From Aurantimonas coralicida_A (lineage in GTDB: Bacteria; Pseudomonadota; Alphaproteobacteria; Rhizobiales; Rhizobiaceae), in assembly GCF_036016755.1 (NCBI RefSeq), contig NZ_JAYXIH010000004.1, forward strand, positions 119,743 through 183,742: DNA of 64,000 nt, written 5' to 3'. Positions 17,209 to 26,534 of the stretch are shown piece after piece (position 1 is the stretch's first letter; the number at the start of each line of letters is the position of its first letter). A program made the translations under genes and the position numbers. The notes beneath the pieces were generated by a model. That model searched no databases. It was given only the letters and a program-made list of their open reading frames with translations, and was not told where the DNA came from.

Positions 17209-17637
17209 ATGCCCATGTTCACCCGCAACTTCGGCCGGCCTCTTTCGAACCGCCGCTTCGGCCGGGTTGCATTTGGAAGGATAAGTTTTCTTATTCTGTT
17301 CCTACCGCTGAATGTCGGGCAGATCGCGGACGCAGCCCCGGCACCGACTCCGGACGGCTTCACCTTGGAACTGCGTTCGGACACGCATCTGGCGCCGGGA
17401 GGTGTTTCTGCGAAGAAAGCGCCCGTCTCTTCAGCCGAACCCCGTCTTGCCCTGACTCCCCCGAACCCAGAACGTCCGTTCATGTCGAGGACTTGCCTCG
17501 AGGCGTTGACCCGCCTGCGCGAGTCGGCCAAGGGAAGCCCGCTGATCGACCCCCAGGAAAACCAGGCCGTGCTGATGAAGGCGATCGACCATGCGATTGC
17601 CGTTTGCTCGAAAGAAATTCGCCGCAAGCGCAATTAG
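17209..17637 (+). CDS. Hypothetical exported protein upstream of the metalloprotease
   Basis: From the ATG at 17209 (MPMFTRNFGRPLSNRRF) this is 142 aa; the frame stays open further upstream and a start at 17089 is possible. A basic N terminus precedes a hydrophobic stretch FGRISFLILFLPLNVG ending near ADA-AP, which looks like a signal peptide or anchor. The mature part is Pro-rich, then has two cysteines (TCLEALTRL and AVCSKEI). No family is recognised. It lies 112 bases before the serralysin gene and could be a partner or inhibitor of it, by position only. The 280 bases between xthA and this gene hold no other gene that I can support. Confidence 0.55.
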   Translation: MPMFTRNFGRPLSNRRFGRVAFGRISFLILFLPLNVGQIADAAPAPTPDGFTLELRSDTHLAPGGVSAKKAPVSSAEPRLALTPPNPERPFMSRTCLEALTRLRESAKGSPLIDPQENQAVLMKAIDHAIAVCSKEIRRKRN

Positions 17638-17749
17638 TATATTCGCGCTGCACGCAACGCAAAATACATTTTAATAGACATCGAAACAAATTCTGGATAT
17701 GCCTTTAGGGCATTATCGGAGTTTTTCTTGATGATTGGAGGGGCATCCC

Positions 17750-20239
17750 ATGGCGACCATTATCGAGACGACCGACGCTGCCAATGGCACCGGCACGACT
17801 TATTCGCTGTCCATCAATGATTTCTTCCGCGGCAATCTGACGGCCGGCGATTCCGACTGGGTGGCCGTGAATCTGGTGGCCGGCCAGACCTACACGATCG
17901 GCATGGTCGGTATTGGCGCGCTCGATACCAGCGTGGACGACACCCTCGTTCGACTGCGCGACGCAGCCGGAACCCTGATAGGATCGGACGATGACAGCGG
18001 ACCTGGGCTGTTCAGTAATCTGACGTTCACTGCCGCGACCTCCGGCACCTACTATATCGACGCGCAAGCCTTCAGTGGTACTGATGTCGGCGGCTACGGC
18101 CTCTCGATCGTCACGGGCAGCGGCGCCAGCTACGATGTCGCGATGGGAGCCGGCGCCCTCTACCGTCCCGATGCCTCGTGGAGCGCCACGCCCGCGACCG
18201 CTGCGACGGTGACCTGGGGCGTCCGGGCGACGGGTTCCGGCCGCAACGCCGAGCCGCTCGAAATTCTGACCGCGGCTCAGACCGCGGCGACGCAACAAGG
18301 CCTCGGGATGTTCAGCGATGTCGCCGGGCTTACCTTCCAGCAGGTCAATCCCGGCGGCACGACCGATAGCGCCACAATGCTGTTCGCCGGCTACACCTCC
18401 ACGACCGACGGCGCTGGCGCCTACGCCTATTATCCCGGAAGCACGGCCGCAACGGCTAACGCCGGTGACGTCTGGCTCAACAACACCTCGGTATCCCAGA
18501 GCTCGCTGCCCCCCGGCGGCTACAGCTTCTTTGCCCTGCTGCACGAGACGGGACACGCCGTCGGCCTGGCCCATCCCGGCGACTACAATGCCGCTCCCGG
18601 GGTTACCATTACCTATAACACTTATGCGCAGTTTCGTGAGGACTCCCATCAGTACTCCGTCATGAGCTATTTCGACGAATCGAACACGACTCAAACGTTC
18701 AGCAGCTATCCCGATACGCTTCTCCTCTACGACATCTACGCGTTGCAACAGCTCTATGGCGTCAACGCGTCGACACGGGCCGGACACACCGTCTATGGCT
18801 TCAATTCCACAGCCGGCGGTGTCTACGATTTCACCACCAATACCGACCCTGTGATGAGCATCTGGGATGGCGCCGGGATCGATACGCTGGACGTCTCCGG
18901 CTTCGCGAACGACCAACGCATCACCCTAGTCGAAGGAGAGTTCTCCAATATCGGCGGGCTGGTCGGCAACGTATCGATCGCCATCGGCGCAGTCATTGAA
19001 AATGCCCGTGGCGGCGCCGGTAATGATACCGTCCTCGGCACTGATGGCGGGAACAGCCTCTCGGGCAACGGCGGCGCTGACAACATTCACGGCCGCGGCG
19101 GCAACGACGCCCTTTACGGCGGCGCTGGCGACGACAAACTGACCGGCGGGGCCGGCAGCGACATCCTCGACGGCGGCGCCGGTACGGACGCAGCGGATTA
19201 CTGGGGAGCGGCTAGCGGCGTGCAGGCAGATCTGCTTGGGATTTACGCAGGAACCGGCGACGCGGCCGGCGATACCTACGTTTCGATCGAAAACCTCCTC
19301 GGCACTCAATATGGCGACACATTTCTTGGGTCGAACGGCGCCAACACCTTCGATGGACAGGATGGAGTCGACAATCTCTACGGCCGCGACGGCAACGACA
19401 ATCTCTACGGCGGCGGCGGCAATGACAATCTGGACGGCGGGCCTGGCGCCGACTATCTCGACGGCGGTCTGGGCTTCGACTTCGCCTATTACACTCAGGC
19501 CACTGCCGGCGTGCGCGCCGACCTGTCCAATGCCGTCTCAGGTCTCGGCGATGCGGCCGGCGACACGTTCAATTTCGTCGACGGCATCATCGGCAGCCAA
19601 TTCGCCGACACGCTGTTCGGCGATCAGTGGAGCAATATCCTCTACGGCTTGGCGGGCGCTGACAATCTCTACGGCCGCGACGGCTTCCTGGATTATCTCT
19701 ACGGCGGCGATGGAAATGATAATCTCGAGGGCGGCAACGGCGCCGATTATCTCGATGGCGGCGCCGGGTTTAATTCGGTCTACTACACGTCCAGCACGAC
19801 GGTGCGGGTCGACATCTCCAATGTCACTGCGAGCACCGGCGGCGAGGCGCAGGGCGATACGTTCAACCTGATCAACAACATCGTCGCCAGCCAGTTCTCC
19901 GACATTCTCTATGGCGACATGTGGAGCAACGTCATTTACGGGCTCGGTGGCAACGATGTCATCGATGGCGGCGGCCTCAACGACGTCATCTATGGCGGCG
20001 ACGGCGCCGACTGGTTCATCTTCACGCCCGGCGCCGGCTCCGACACGCTGGCCGATTTCGCCGACAATTCTGACCGGATCGACCTGCGCAGCTTCGGCTT
20101 TTCCAGCGCCAACGCCGCGCTTGCCTTCGCCACCGATACCGGGACCGGCGTGCGCTTCGACTTCACCGACGGCTCGCAGCTCAATGTCTATAATGTCGCC
20201 AATGTCTCTGACCTGCAGAACGACATCATCTTCGCCTGA
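17750..20239 (+). CDS. Serralysin-type RTX zinc metalloprotease (M10B) with N-terminal PPC-like domain
   Basis: The ATG at 17750 has GGAGGGG six to seven bases upstream and gives 829 aa; a TTG at 17735 is less likely. Residues about 10-125 look like a pre-peptidase C-terminal (PPC) beta domain. The metzincin zinc site is HETGHAVGLAH (265-275), followed by the Met-turn SVMSYFDE. From about 420 the glycine-rich RTX nonapeptides begin (for example GGAGNDTVL, GGAGDDKLTG). They form three similar modules of about 97-115 residues, then a capping domain ending in NDIIFA. There is no signal peptide. Family members leave by type I secretion with a C-terminal signal and fold in external calcium. No type I secretion genes are in the window. 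The gene interrupts the usual lolA-xthA neighbourhood. Confidence 0.93.
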   Translation: MATIIETTDAANGTGTTYSLSINDFFRGNLTAGDSDWVAVNLVAGQTYTIGMVGIGALDTSVDDTLVRLRDAAGTLIGSDDDSGPGLFSNLTFTAATSGTYYIDAQAFSGTDVGGYGLSIVTGSGASYDVAMGAGALYRPDASWSATPATAATVTWGVRATGSGRNAEPLEILTAAQTAATQQGLGMFSDVAGLTFQQVNPGGTTDSATMLFAGYTSTTDGAGAYAYYPGSTAATANAGDVWLNNTSVSQSSLPPGGYSFFALLHETGHAVGLAHPGDYNAAPGVTITYNTYAQFREDSHQYSVMSYFDESNTTQTFSSYPDTLLLYDIYALQQLYGVNASTRAGHTVYGFNSTAGGVYDFTTNTDPVMSIWDGAGIDTLDVSGFANDQRITLVEGEFSNIGGLVGNVSIAIGAVIENARGGAGNDTVLGTDGGNSLSGNGGADNIHGRGGNDALYGGAGDDKLTGGAGSDILDGGAGTDAADYWGAASGVQADLLGIYAGTGDAAGDTYVSIENLLGTQYGDTFLGSNGANTFDGQDGVDNLYGRDGNDNLYGGGGNDNLDGGPGADYLDGGLGFDFAYYTQATAGVRADLSNAVSGLGDAAGDTFNFVDGIIGSQFADTLFGDQWSNILYGLAGADNLYGRDGFLDYLYGGDGNDNLEGGNGADYLDGGAGFNSVYYTSSTTVRVDISNVTASTGGEAQGDTFNLINNIVASQFSDILYGDMWSNVIYGLGGNDVIDGGGLNDVIYGGDGADWFIFTPGAGSDTLADFADNSDRIDLRSFGFSSANAALAFATDTGTGVRFDFTDGSQLNVYNVANVSDLQNDIIFA

Positions 20240-20265
20240 GGCGGAGAAAGCGCAGGATACAGAAC

Positions 20266-20287
20266 GGGCCGCCCCCAAAGGCGGCCC
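20266..20287. terminator. Hairpin between convergent protease and lolA genes
   Basis: GGGCCGCC and GGCGGCCC pair perfectly around a six-base loop CCCAAA. No T-run follows on either strand, so efficiency is uncertain. The position between two convergent stops supports a bidirectional terminator role. Confidence 0.45.
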
Positions 20288-20316
20288 CGGTGACGGTAGA
20301 CGGATGAAACGGCGCC

Positions 20317-20973
20317 TTAATTGCCGGTCTGGCCCTGGGCGATCGCCGTATACGGGATCTTGAAGGCGGAATCCTTGATATCGCCGCCCTTCTTGACGTT
20401 GTAGATCATCACCGTGGTGTCCTTGCCCTGCTGGTCTCGGATCGTCCACTGCTTGAGCTCATTGGATTTCGGGTCGAACATCATGGTGATGCGCGAATTG
20501 CCGAACACCGATTTGTCGCCCATGACAATGGTGGTGAGATCGGGCTCTTCCTTGACGTTCTGGATATTTGCCGCCGAAAGGTCGATTCGCCGGTTGAGCA
20601 ACAGCTTCAGCGGGGTCTTCGACAGGGGATAGACATCCCACGTGTTCAGCTTCTTGTTGTTGACCGCGACGTTGGAGCCGTCGGAAATTACCCGGAGCGG
20701 CGTTCCCGAATAGTCGAAGCGGACCTTGCCGGGCCGTTCGATGTAGAATTTGCCCTCGGTCTGCCGGCCGTTCGGATCAAACTGCATGAAGGTCCCATGC
20801 ATTGAGGGAATGCCGGAGAAATGGTCGGCGATCTTCTGTGCCGCGGCGCTCGACTGGGCCGCCGCCGGACCTGCCGAGAGCGGCGCGAGGGCCGCTGCCG
20901 CGATGAATGCCGAGGCCACGCCGCGAACGAGCGCTGCGCGGAAGGATCGGTGGACTGTATCGTTGTTCGCCAT
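20317..20973 (-). CDS. lolA: Outer-membrane lipoprotein carrier protein LolA
   Basis: This 218-aa protein has a signal peptide of about 40 residues ending A-A-A-Q. The LolA fold follows: IADHFSGIPSMHGTFMQFDPNGRQTEGKFYIERPGKVRFDY, here in two blocks, then VISDGSNVAVNNKKLNTWDVYPLSKTPL with the typical strand pattern, and the C-terminal QWTIRDQQGKDTTVMIYN. It carries lipoproteins across the periplasm from LolCDE to the outer membrane. It is 157 bases downstream of ftsK on the same strand. Confidence 0.9.
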   Translation of the reverse strand: MANNDTVHRSFRAALVRGVASAFIAAAALAPLSAGPAAAQSSAAAQKIADHFSGIPSMHGTFMQFDPNGRQTEGKFYIERPGKVRFDYSGTPLRVISDGSNVAVNNKKLNTWDVYPLSKTPLKLLLNRRIDLSAANIQNVKEEPDLTTIVMGDKSVFGNSRITMMFDPKSNELKQWTIRDQQGKDTTVMIYNVKKGGDIKDSAFKIPYTAIAQGQTGN

Positions 20974-21130
20974 GGTGATGGAGGCTTCCCTTATTCCGAA
21001 GTCTGCCCTTCGTGTCGCCGACCCAGATAGGGCGCGACGCGGATTTCGTCTCGCCCCTTCATGTCGGGTCGTATCATTCGACCCGCAATAGGGCGCCCCA
21101 ATGGCGAAAACCTAACCATTTCGTCATCGA

Positions 21131-23965
21131 TCACATGCGGTCGTCTTCCGTCGGCACCAGAATCTCGCGCTTGCCGGCGTGGTTTGCCGCGCCGACGATC
21201 CCTTCCCGCTCCATCCGCTCGATGATCGAGGCGGCGCGGTTGTAGCCGATCGACAGGCGTCTCTGGACATAGGAGGTCGAGGCCTTGCCGTCGCGTAACA
21301 CGATCGCCACCGCCTGATCGTAGAGGTCGGCGCCTTCATCGACCTCCCCGCCGCCACCGCCGCCGGACGACCCGGAGTCGCCGTCCTCGTCCTCGTCCTC
21401 CAGGATCGAGTCGAGATAGTCGGGCACGCCCTGGCTTTTCAGATGCGCGACGATCTGCTCGACCTCGCTGTCATCGACGAACGGACCGTGGACGCGCTGG
21501 ATGCGGCCGCCACCGGCCATGAACAGCATGTCACCCATGCCCAGCAGCTGCTCGGCGCCCTGCTCCTGCAGGATGGTGCGGCTATCGATCTTCGAGGTCA
21601 CCTGGAAGGAGATGCGGGTCGGGAAGTTCGCCTTGATCGTGCCGGTGATGACATCGACCGAGGGCCGCTGCGTCGCCATCACCACATGGATACCGGCGGC
21701 ACGGGCCATCTGCGCCAGGCGCTGCACGGTGCCTTCGATGTCCTTGCCGGCGACCATCATCAGGTCGGCCATCTCGTCGATGATGACGACGATGTAGGGC
21801 AGCGGCTCGAGATCGAATTCCTCGGTCTCGAAGATCGGCTCGCCGGTCTCGCGGTCGAAGCCGGTCTGGACCGTGCGCGAGATCGTCTCGTTCTTCTCCA
21901 GCGCGCTTTTCACGCGAGCGTTGAAGCCGTCGATGTTGCGGACGCCCACCTTCGACATCTTGCGGTAGCGGTCCTCCATTTCGCGGACCGTCCATTTCAG
22001 CGCGACGACCGCCTTTTTAGGATCGGTCACCACCGGGGCGAGCAGGTGCGGAATGCCGTCATAGACCGACAGCTCCAGCATCTTCGGATCGATCATGATC
22101 ATCCGGCATTCCTGCGGCGTCAGCCGGTAGAGCAGCGACAGGATCATGGTGTTGATCGACACCGACTTGCCGGAGCCGGTGGTGCCGGCGACGAGAAGAT
22201 GCGGCATCTTGGCGAGATCGGCGATCACAGGCTCGCCGCCGATGGTCTTGCCGAGGGCGAGCGCCAGCTTGCTCTTGTTCTGGGTGAAGGTCTCCGAGCC
22301 GATCATCTCGCGGAAATAGACGGTCTCGCGGCGCTGGTTCGGCAGTTCGATGCCGATGGCGTTCTTGCCGGGAATGACGGCGACGCGCGCGGCGATGGCG
22401 CTCATCGAGCGAGCGATGTCGTCGGCCAGGCCAATGACCCGTGACGACTTGATGCCCGGTGCCGGTTCGAGTTCGTAGAGCGTCACCACGGGACCGGGGC
22501 GCACCTCGATGATCTCGCCCTTGACGCCGAAATCTTCCAGCACTCCTTCGAGCAGACGGGCGTTCTCCTGCAGCGCTTCCGGCGACAGGGTAGAATCGCG
22601 GCTACGCGGCTTCGGCGGCGTCAGGAAATCGATGGAGGGCAGTTCGAAGCGGACGGGATCGGCGACCGTCGTCGCCGGCTTCAGGGCGACGGCCCGGCCC
22701 GAGCCGCCGCGCAGCCGCTGTTGCTCGGCGGTGACGGTTGCCTGCGGCACGACGCGCACGCCCGGATCGACCGGCTGGTGCGGCGCGCCTTGGCTGGATC
22801 GCGCTTGGCGTCCCGGGGCCGGACGGCCGGATGCCCCAGCCGCGCCGTCCGGAAGCTCGTCCTTCGCGGCCTTGCGGCCGGGAAAGGCGACGATGTTGCC
22901 GGACAAGAGCCCACGCCAGCCGCCGCCCTCTTCGGGGATCGGCGCCGCGTTGGGCGACACCCGGTCACCGGGACGGACGATCATGGCGTCGTCATCGCTA
23001 AAGTCGCCATCCGCGAAATTGCGCTCTTCGCTATTATCCGTTTCGTCCCAAGGCATTGCGGAGCCAGCGTCGAGTTCCGCGCGCCCATCATCGGCATCCG
23101 CCTCGTAATAGTTTTCCATGTGCTCGGGCTGGGACACGCGGATCGAGCGGCGGTCGCCGTGCCCTTGCGCCGGGTAGGGGGAGAAATCCTCGTCGTTGTC
23201 GCGCCAATTGGCGAAGCCGTCGCCGAATTCCTTCGACGCGCGGGCCTCGCGGCGGGCGGCGAGACGCCGGCCGATGGCGGATTTCGCCGAATAGGCGGTA
23301 TGCGCCAATGCTCCGAAGAACAGCGCCAGGCGGCCTTCCCCCTCGCCGTCATCCTCGTCGTCTGCTTCGACCACCGAGGCCTTGCGACGGCGGCTTGTGA
23401 CCGGTGCCGGACGGCGTCGATCGATCACCCCGGCGCCGTTGAGGAACAGCCAGGTCGCCGGCGCGGCGATCATCAGCGCAAGCACGATCGCGAGGAAGCC
23501 TTGCGGATACGCCCCGGTGGCCAGCGCCGGAAATTTCAACACGAGGTCGCCGGCGACGCCGCCAAGGCCGATCGGCAGGGGCCAGCCCGCTGGCGCCGGC
23601 AGACAGCCGAGAGCGGCCGCGGCCAATACGGTCCCGGCAACCGCATACCAGGCACGCCGCCAGATATGGTCGATCGCATGGCCGGACATCAAAATCAGTC
23701 CCCAGATCGCTGGGAGAACCACGAGCAGCGCCGCGGCAAGGCCGAAAATCTGCATGGCGAGGTCGGCGACGATAGCGCCGGAGGGGCCCGCCCAGTTCTC
23801 CACCATGTTCTGATTGGACTGGCTGAGCGAGGGGTCGCTCACACTCCAGGTCGCGAAGGCGACGCCGAGATAGCCCGCCAACGCGATCAGCGCGGCGCCG
23901 GCGCCGATTTCGCCCTGCCGCCGAAGGAATGTCGTTTCGCTGCCGCCTGGCGCCGTGGTTGCCAT
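21131..23965 (-). CDS. ftsK: DNA translocase FtsK
   Basis: This 944-aa protein has four N-terminal membrane segments (about residues 20-195) and a long acidic and Pro-rich linker (about 200-450). The RecA-like motor has Walker A VAGTTGSGKSVSIN, MIDPKMLELSVYDGIPHLLAPVVTDPKKA, Walker B YIVVIIDEMADLMM, and ATQRPSVDVITGTIKANFPTRI. The C-terminal gamma winged helix is ASTSYVQRRLSIGYNRAASIIERM. It pumps chromosome termini during septation and activates XerCD recombination. A CtrA-type box lies about 80 bases upstream. Confidence 0.97.
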   Translation of the reverse strand: MATTAPGGSETTFLRRQGEIGAGAALIALAGYLGVAFATWSVSDPSLSQSNQNMVENWAGPSGAIVADLAMQIFGLAAALLVVLPAIWGLILMSGHAIDHIWRRAWYAVAGTVLAAAALGCLPAPAGWPLPIGLGGVAGDLVLKFPALATGAYPQGFLAIVLALMIAAPATWLFLNGAGVIDRRRPAPVTSRRRKASVVEADDEDDGEGEGRLALFFGALAHTAYSAKSAIGRRLAARREARASKEFGDGFANWRDNDEDFSPYPAQGHGDRRSIRVSQPEHMENYYEADADDGRAELDAGSAMPWDETDNSEERNFADGDFSDDDAMIVRPGDRVSPNAAPIPEEGGGWRGLLSGNIVAFPGRKAAKDELPDGAAGASGRPAPGRQARSSQGAPHQPVDPGVRVVPQATVTAEQQRLRGGSGRAVALKPATTVADPVRFELPSIDFLTPPKPRSRDSTLSPEALQENARLLEGVLEDFGVKGEIIEVRPGPVVTLYELEPAPGIKSSRVIGLADDIARSMSAIAARVAVIPGKNAIGIELPNQRRETVYFREMIGSETFTQNKSKLALALGKTIGGEPVIADLAKMPHLLVAGTTGSGKSVSINTMILSLLYRLTPQECRMIMIDPKMLELSVYDGIPHLLAPVVTDPKKAVVALKWTVREMEDRYRKMSKVGVRNIDGFNARVKSALEKNETISRTVQTGFDRETGEPIFETEEFDLEPLPYIVVIIDEMADLMMVAGKDIEGTVQRLAQMARAAGIHVVMATQRPSVDVITGTIKANFPTRISFQVTSKIDSRTILQEQGAEQLLGMGDMLFMAGGGRIQRVHGPFVDDSEVEQIVAHLKSQGVPDYLDSILEDEDEDGDSGSSGGGGGGEVDEGADLYDQAVAIVLRDGKASTSYVQRRLSIGYNRAASIIERMEREGIVGAANHAGKREILVPTEDDRM

Positions 23966-24044
23966 CTGACCCTGCCTGTCTTGTCCAACGCGGATCGTGC
24001 CTTCGAGCCGGCCCGCTGCTTGCGGCCAGATTAGGGAGCCGAGG

Positions 24045-24059
24045 TTAAGACCCGTTTAA
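24045..24059 (-). promoter_or_regulatory. CtrA-type binding box upstream of ftsK
   Basis: On the minus strand the sequence reads TTAA-ACGGGTC-TTAAC, an exact match to the alphaproteobacterial CtrA consensus TTAA-N7-TTAAC. It starts 80 bases upstream of the ftsK ATG. A further TTAAGCTTAA lies just beside it. CtrA regulation of ftsK here is an inference from the motif and position. Confidence 0.6.
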
Positions 24060-24168
24060 GCTTAAGACCGCCTTACGATCAGAATGCCTGTCAGATGGAT
24101 CAGCGGGAACTTGCGATGACCAAAATCATCCGCCACACTTATCAATGATCGAACAGGAAGGCATGATC

Positions 24169-24444
24169 ATGGACATCCGGCACGAGGCAGACGGCACCAA
24201 GGGCCGATTTACGACCGGCGAAGGCGACAGCGAAATGACCTATGTCAGGGTCGGCGAGACCCTCGTCATCTTCGATCACACTTTCGTTCCAGACCGATAT
24301 CGTGGCCAGGGGTTGGCGGGGAAACTGCTCGCCGCCGGGGTCGATTGGGCCCGCGCCGAGAATTTGAAGGTGATTCCGCAATGCCCCTTCGCCCGGACCG
24401 AATTCGATCGCAAGCCGGAATATCGCGACGTTCTGAAGGAGTGA
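24169..24444 (+). CDS. GNAT-family N-acetyltransferase (YjdJ-like)
   Basis: The ATG at 24169 (MDIRHEADGTKGRF) is preferred over 24145 because AGGAAGG lies seven bases upstream; it gives 91 aa. This is the short Gcn5-like acetyltransferase type. The acetyl-CoA loop is FVPDRYRGQGLAGKLLAAGVDWARAENLKVIPQCPFARTEF, here broken as R-G-Q-G-L-A-G-K and VIPQCPFA, with the conserved PxCPF/Y motif of the COG2388 group. The substrate is unknown. Confidence 0.9.
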   Translation: MDIRHEADGTKGRFTTGEGDSEMTYVRVGETLVIFDHTFVPDRYRGQGLAGKLLAAGVDWARAENLKVIPQCPFARTEFDRKPEYRDVLKE

Positions 24445-24502
24445 ACCCTCCGCCACCGCCTTGTCGCAAACCCGGTGATCGAACCCTTCTCTTGAAAACG
24501 AA

Positions 24503-24529
24503 AGAGGCAGGCGCTGACCGCCTGCCTCT
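24503..24529 (-). terminator. Rho-independent terminator of the glnK-amtB operon
   Basis: An 11-base perfect stem (AGAGGCAGGCG with CGCCTGCCTCT) closes a five-base loop. In the minus direction it is followed by TTCGTTTTC. It starts about 28 bases after the amtB stop. Confidence 0.8.
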
Positions 24530-24557
24530 CATCATGTGGTGGGACGAAGTTGTCCGA

Positions 24558-25940
24558 TCAGGAGTGGTAGGCCGCCTCGCCATGATAGACGAGATCGAGG
24601 CCTTCGCGCTCCTGCTCCAGCGTCGGGCGCAGGCCGACGACGAGATCGACGATCTTGAAGAGGATCGCCGAGACCACGCCACCCCAGACCAGCGTGACCA
24701 GCACACCAACGATCTGGGCCCAGACCTGGGCCCCCATCGACACGCCATCGGCCAAACCGACGCCGCCCAGCGACGAGGCGGTGAAGATGCCCGTGCCAAC
24801 CGCGCCGATGATGCCGCCGATGCCATGGATGCCAAAGACGTCGAGGCTGTCGTCATACTGGAACTTGTTCTTCACCACCGAGACGAAGAAGTAGCAGCCG
24901 GCGCTGGCAAGCCCGCCGAGGACGATCGCGCCGACCGGCCCGATCGTGCCACAGGCCGGCGTGACAGCGACAAGACCAGCAACTATGCCGGAGGCCCCGC
25001 CCAGCATGGAGGCCTTACCGCGCATCATGGTTTCGATGACGCACCAGGTGAGCAGCGCACCGGCAGTGGCGGTGAAGGTGTTCACCATGGCGAGCACTGC
25101 GACGCTTGTCGATTCGAGATTCGAACCCGCGTTGAAGCCGAACCAGCCGACCCACAGGATCGAGGCGCCGACCATGGTCAGCGTCATAGAGTGCGGGGCC
25201 ATCATGTCCTTGCCGAGGCCGGTTCGCTTGCCGACAAAGAGGCACCCCATCAACGCGGCGATGCCGGCGTTGATGTGCACAACGGTGCCGCCCGCAAAGT
25301 CGAGCGCGCCTACGCCGCCGGACAGGACGCCGTTGAAGATCAGGCCAGAACCGTCCCAGACCATATGCGCGATCGGGAAGTAGGCGAAGGTCAGCCACAG
25401 CACGGTGAACAGCACCACCGCGGAGAACTTGATGCGTTCGGCGAAGGCGCCGACGATCAGCGCCGGGGTGATCATCGCGAAGGTCATCTGGAAGGCGATG
25501 AACAGATATTCGGGCAAGGCCACGCCATCGGTGAAGGTCGCCGCCGTCGAATCGACCGTCACGCCGGCGAGGAACAGCTTGCCGAGACCGCCCCAATAGG
25601 GGCTGGTGCCGCCGCCGAAGGCGAAGGAATAGCCCCACACGACCCAGACGATGATGGCGACGCCGGAGATCACGGTGCACTGCATCAGCACCGACAGCAT
25701 GTTCTTGGCTCGCACCAGGCCGCCATAGAACAGGGCGAGGCCGGGCATGAGCATGAACAGGACGATCAGTGTGGCCGTCATCATCCAGGCGACATCGCCC
25801 TTGTCGACCGTGGGAGCTACGGCCTCGGTCGCCGCGGCGGCCGCATCGGCGGCCGGCGCGGCGGCATCCTGGGCGAAGGCCGCCGTGGCGGCGAGCCCGG
25901 CCAGCAGGGAGCCGGCAAATAGGAGTTTCTTGATATTCAT
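24558..25940 (-). CDS. amtB: Ammonium transporter AmtB
   Basis: This 460-aa protein has a cleavable signal (MNIKKLLFAGSLLAGLAATAAFA) and then eleven hydrophobic segments. Family motifs are FMLMPGLALFYGGLVRAKNMLSV, AFGGGTSPYWGG, the pore histidines in GGTVVHINAGIAALMG and DVFGIHGIGGIIGAVGTG, and GWFGFNAGS. It conducts ammonium across the inner membrane. It follows glnK by 15 bases; the PII protein GlnK binds and blocks the channel when nitrogen is sufficient. Confidence 0.97.
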   Translation of the reverse strand: MNIKKLLFAGSLLAGLAATAAFAQDAAAPAADAAAAATEAVAPTVDKGDVAWMMTATLIVLFMLMPGLALFYGGLVRAKNMLSVLMQCTVISGVAIIVWVVWGYSFAFGGGTSPYWGGLGKLFLAGVTVDSTAATFTDGVALPEYLFIAFQMTFAMITPALIVGAFAERIKFSAVVLFTVLWLTFAYFPIAHMVWDGSGLIFNGVLSGGVGALDFAGGTVVHINAGIAALMGCLFVGKRTGLGKDMMAPHSMTLTMVGASILWVGWFGFNAGSNLESTSVAVLAMVNTFTATAGALLTWCVIETMMRGKASMLGGASGIVAGLVAVTPACGTIGPVGAIVLGGLASAGCYFFVSVVKNKFQYDDSLDVFGIHGIGGIIGAVGTGIFTASSLGGVGLADGVSMGAQVWAQIVGVLVTLVWGGVVSAILFKIVDLVVGLRPTLEQEREGLDLVYHGEAAYHS

Positions 25941-25955
25941 GGGTGGTCGGTCCCC

Positions 25956-26294
25956 TTAGAGTGCGTTCGCGTCGACTTCGCCCGTCCGAATGCGGACGGC
26001 CTGGTCGATGCCGAAGACGAAGATTTTGCCGTCGCCGATCTGGCCGGTCTTGGCGGCGGCCTGAATCGCCTCGACCGCCGGCTCGACCATGTCGAGCGCA
26101 ACGGCGATCTCGATCTTCAGCTTGGGCAGGAAGCTCACCGCGTATTCGGTGCCGCGATAGATTTCGGTATGGCCTTTCTGACGGCCATATCCCTTCACCT
26201 CGGTGACGGTGAGGCCCTGGATGCCGATGCCGGTCAGCGCCTCGCGCACTTCGTCCAGCTTGAATGGCTTGATGATCGCCATCACGATTTTCAT
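25956..26294 (-). CDS. glnK: Nitrogen regulatory protein P-II (GlnK)
   Basis: The ATG at 26294 gives exactly 112 aa, the family length, with GAGG six bases upstream; a GTG two codons earlier is less likely. The T-loop contains Tyr51 in EIYRGTEYAVSFLPK, the uridylylation site, and the C-terminal signature is TGQIGDGKIFVFGI. It senses 2-oxoglutarate, ATP/ADP and glutamine status and controls AmtB. It is first in the glnK-amtB operon, behind a sigma-54-like promoter. Confidence 0.97.
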   Translation of the reverse strand: MKIVMAIIKPFKLDEVREALTGIGIQGLTVTEVKGYGRQKGHTEIYRGTEYAVSFLPKLKIEIAVALDMVEPAVEAIQAAAKTGQIGDGKIFVFGIDQAVRIRTGEVDANAL

Positions 26295-26388
26295 GTTCAC
26301 CTCGAACCTTGGACGGCCGCGGGAGCGCCGCCGTGTTGAGCATCACTCGCCGGAGCAGCATGCCCGCGACGATGACTGACCTTCAGGA

Positions 26389-26404
26389 ATCAAGGTTTGT
26401 GCCA
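26389..26404 (-). promoter_or_regulatory. Sigma-54 (-24/-12) promoter for glnK-amtB
   Basis: The minus strand reads TGGCAC-AAACC-TTGAT, against the consensus TGGCAC-N5-TTGCW. The -24 element is perfect; the -12 element has GA in place of GC. It is about 95 bases upstream of the glnK start. glnK-amtB operons are typically driven by NtrC and RpoN, which supports the call. Confidence 0.65.
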
Positions 26405-26534
26405 AACGGAAGCCGCGCCACCGTTCGGTCTTATTTTGCAGTGCGAAACGGCGGCTTCCACCGGCGTTGCCCGCCGGTTGGACGGGCTCAGCGCCGCTTA
26501 AAAGCGTGGCAAAAACCGCAAATCTGGCTGAAAA

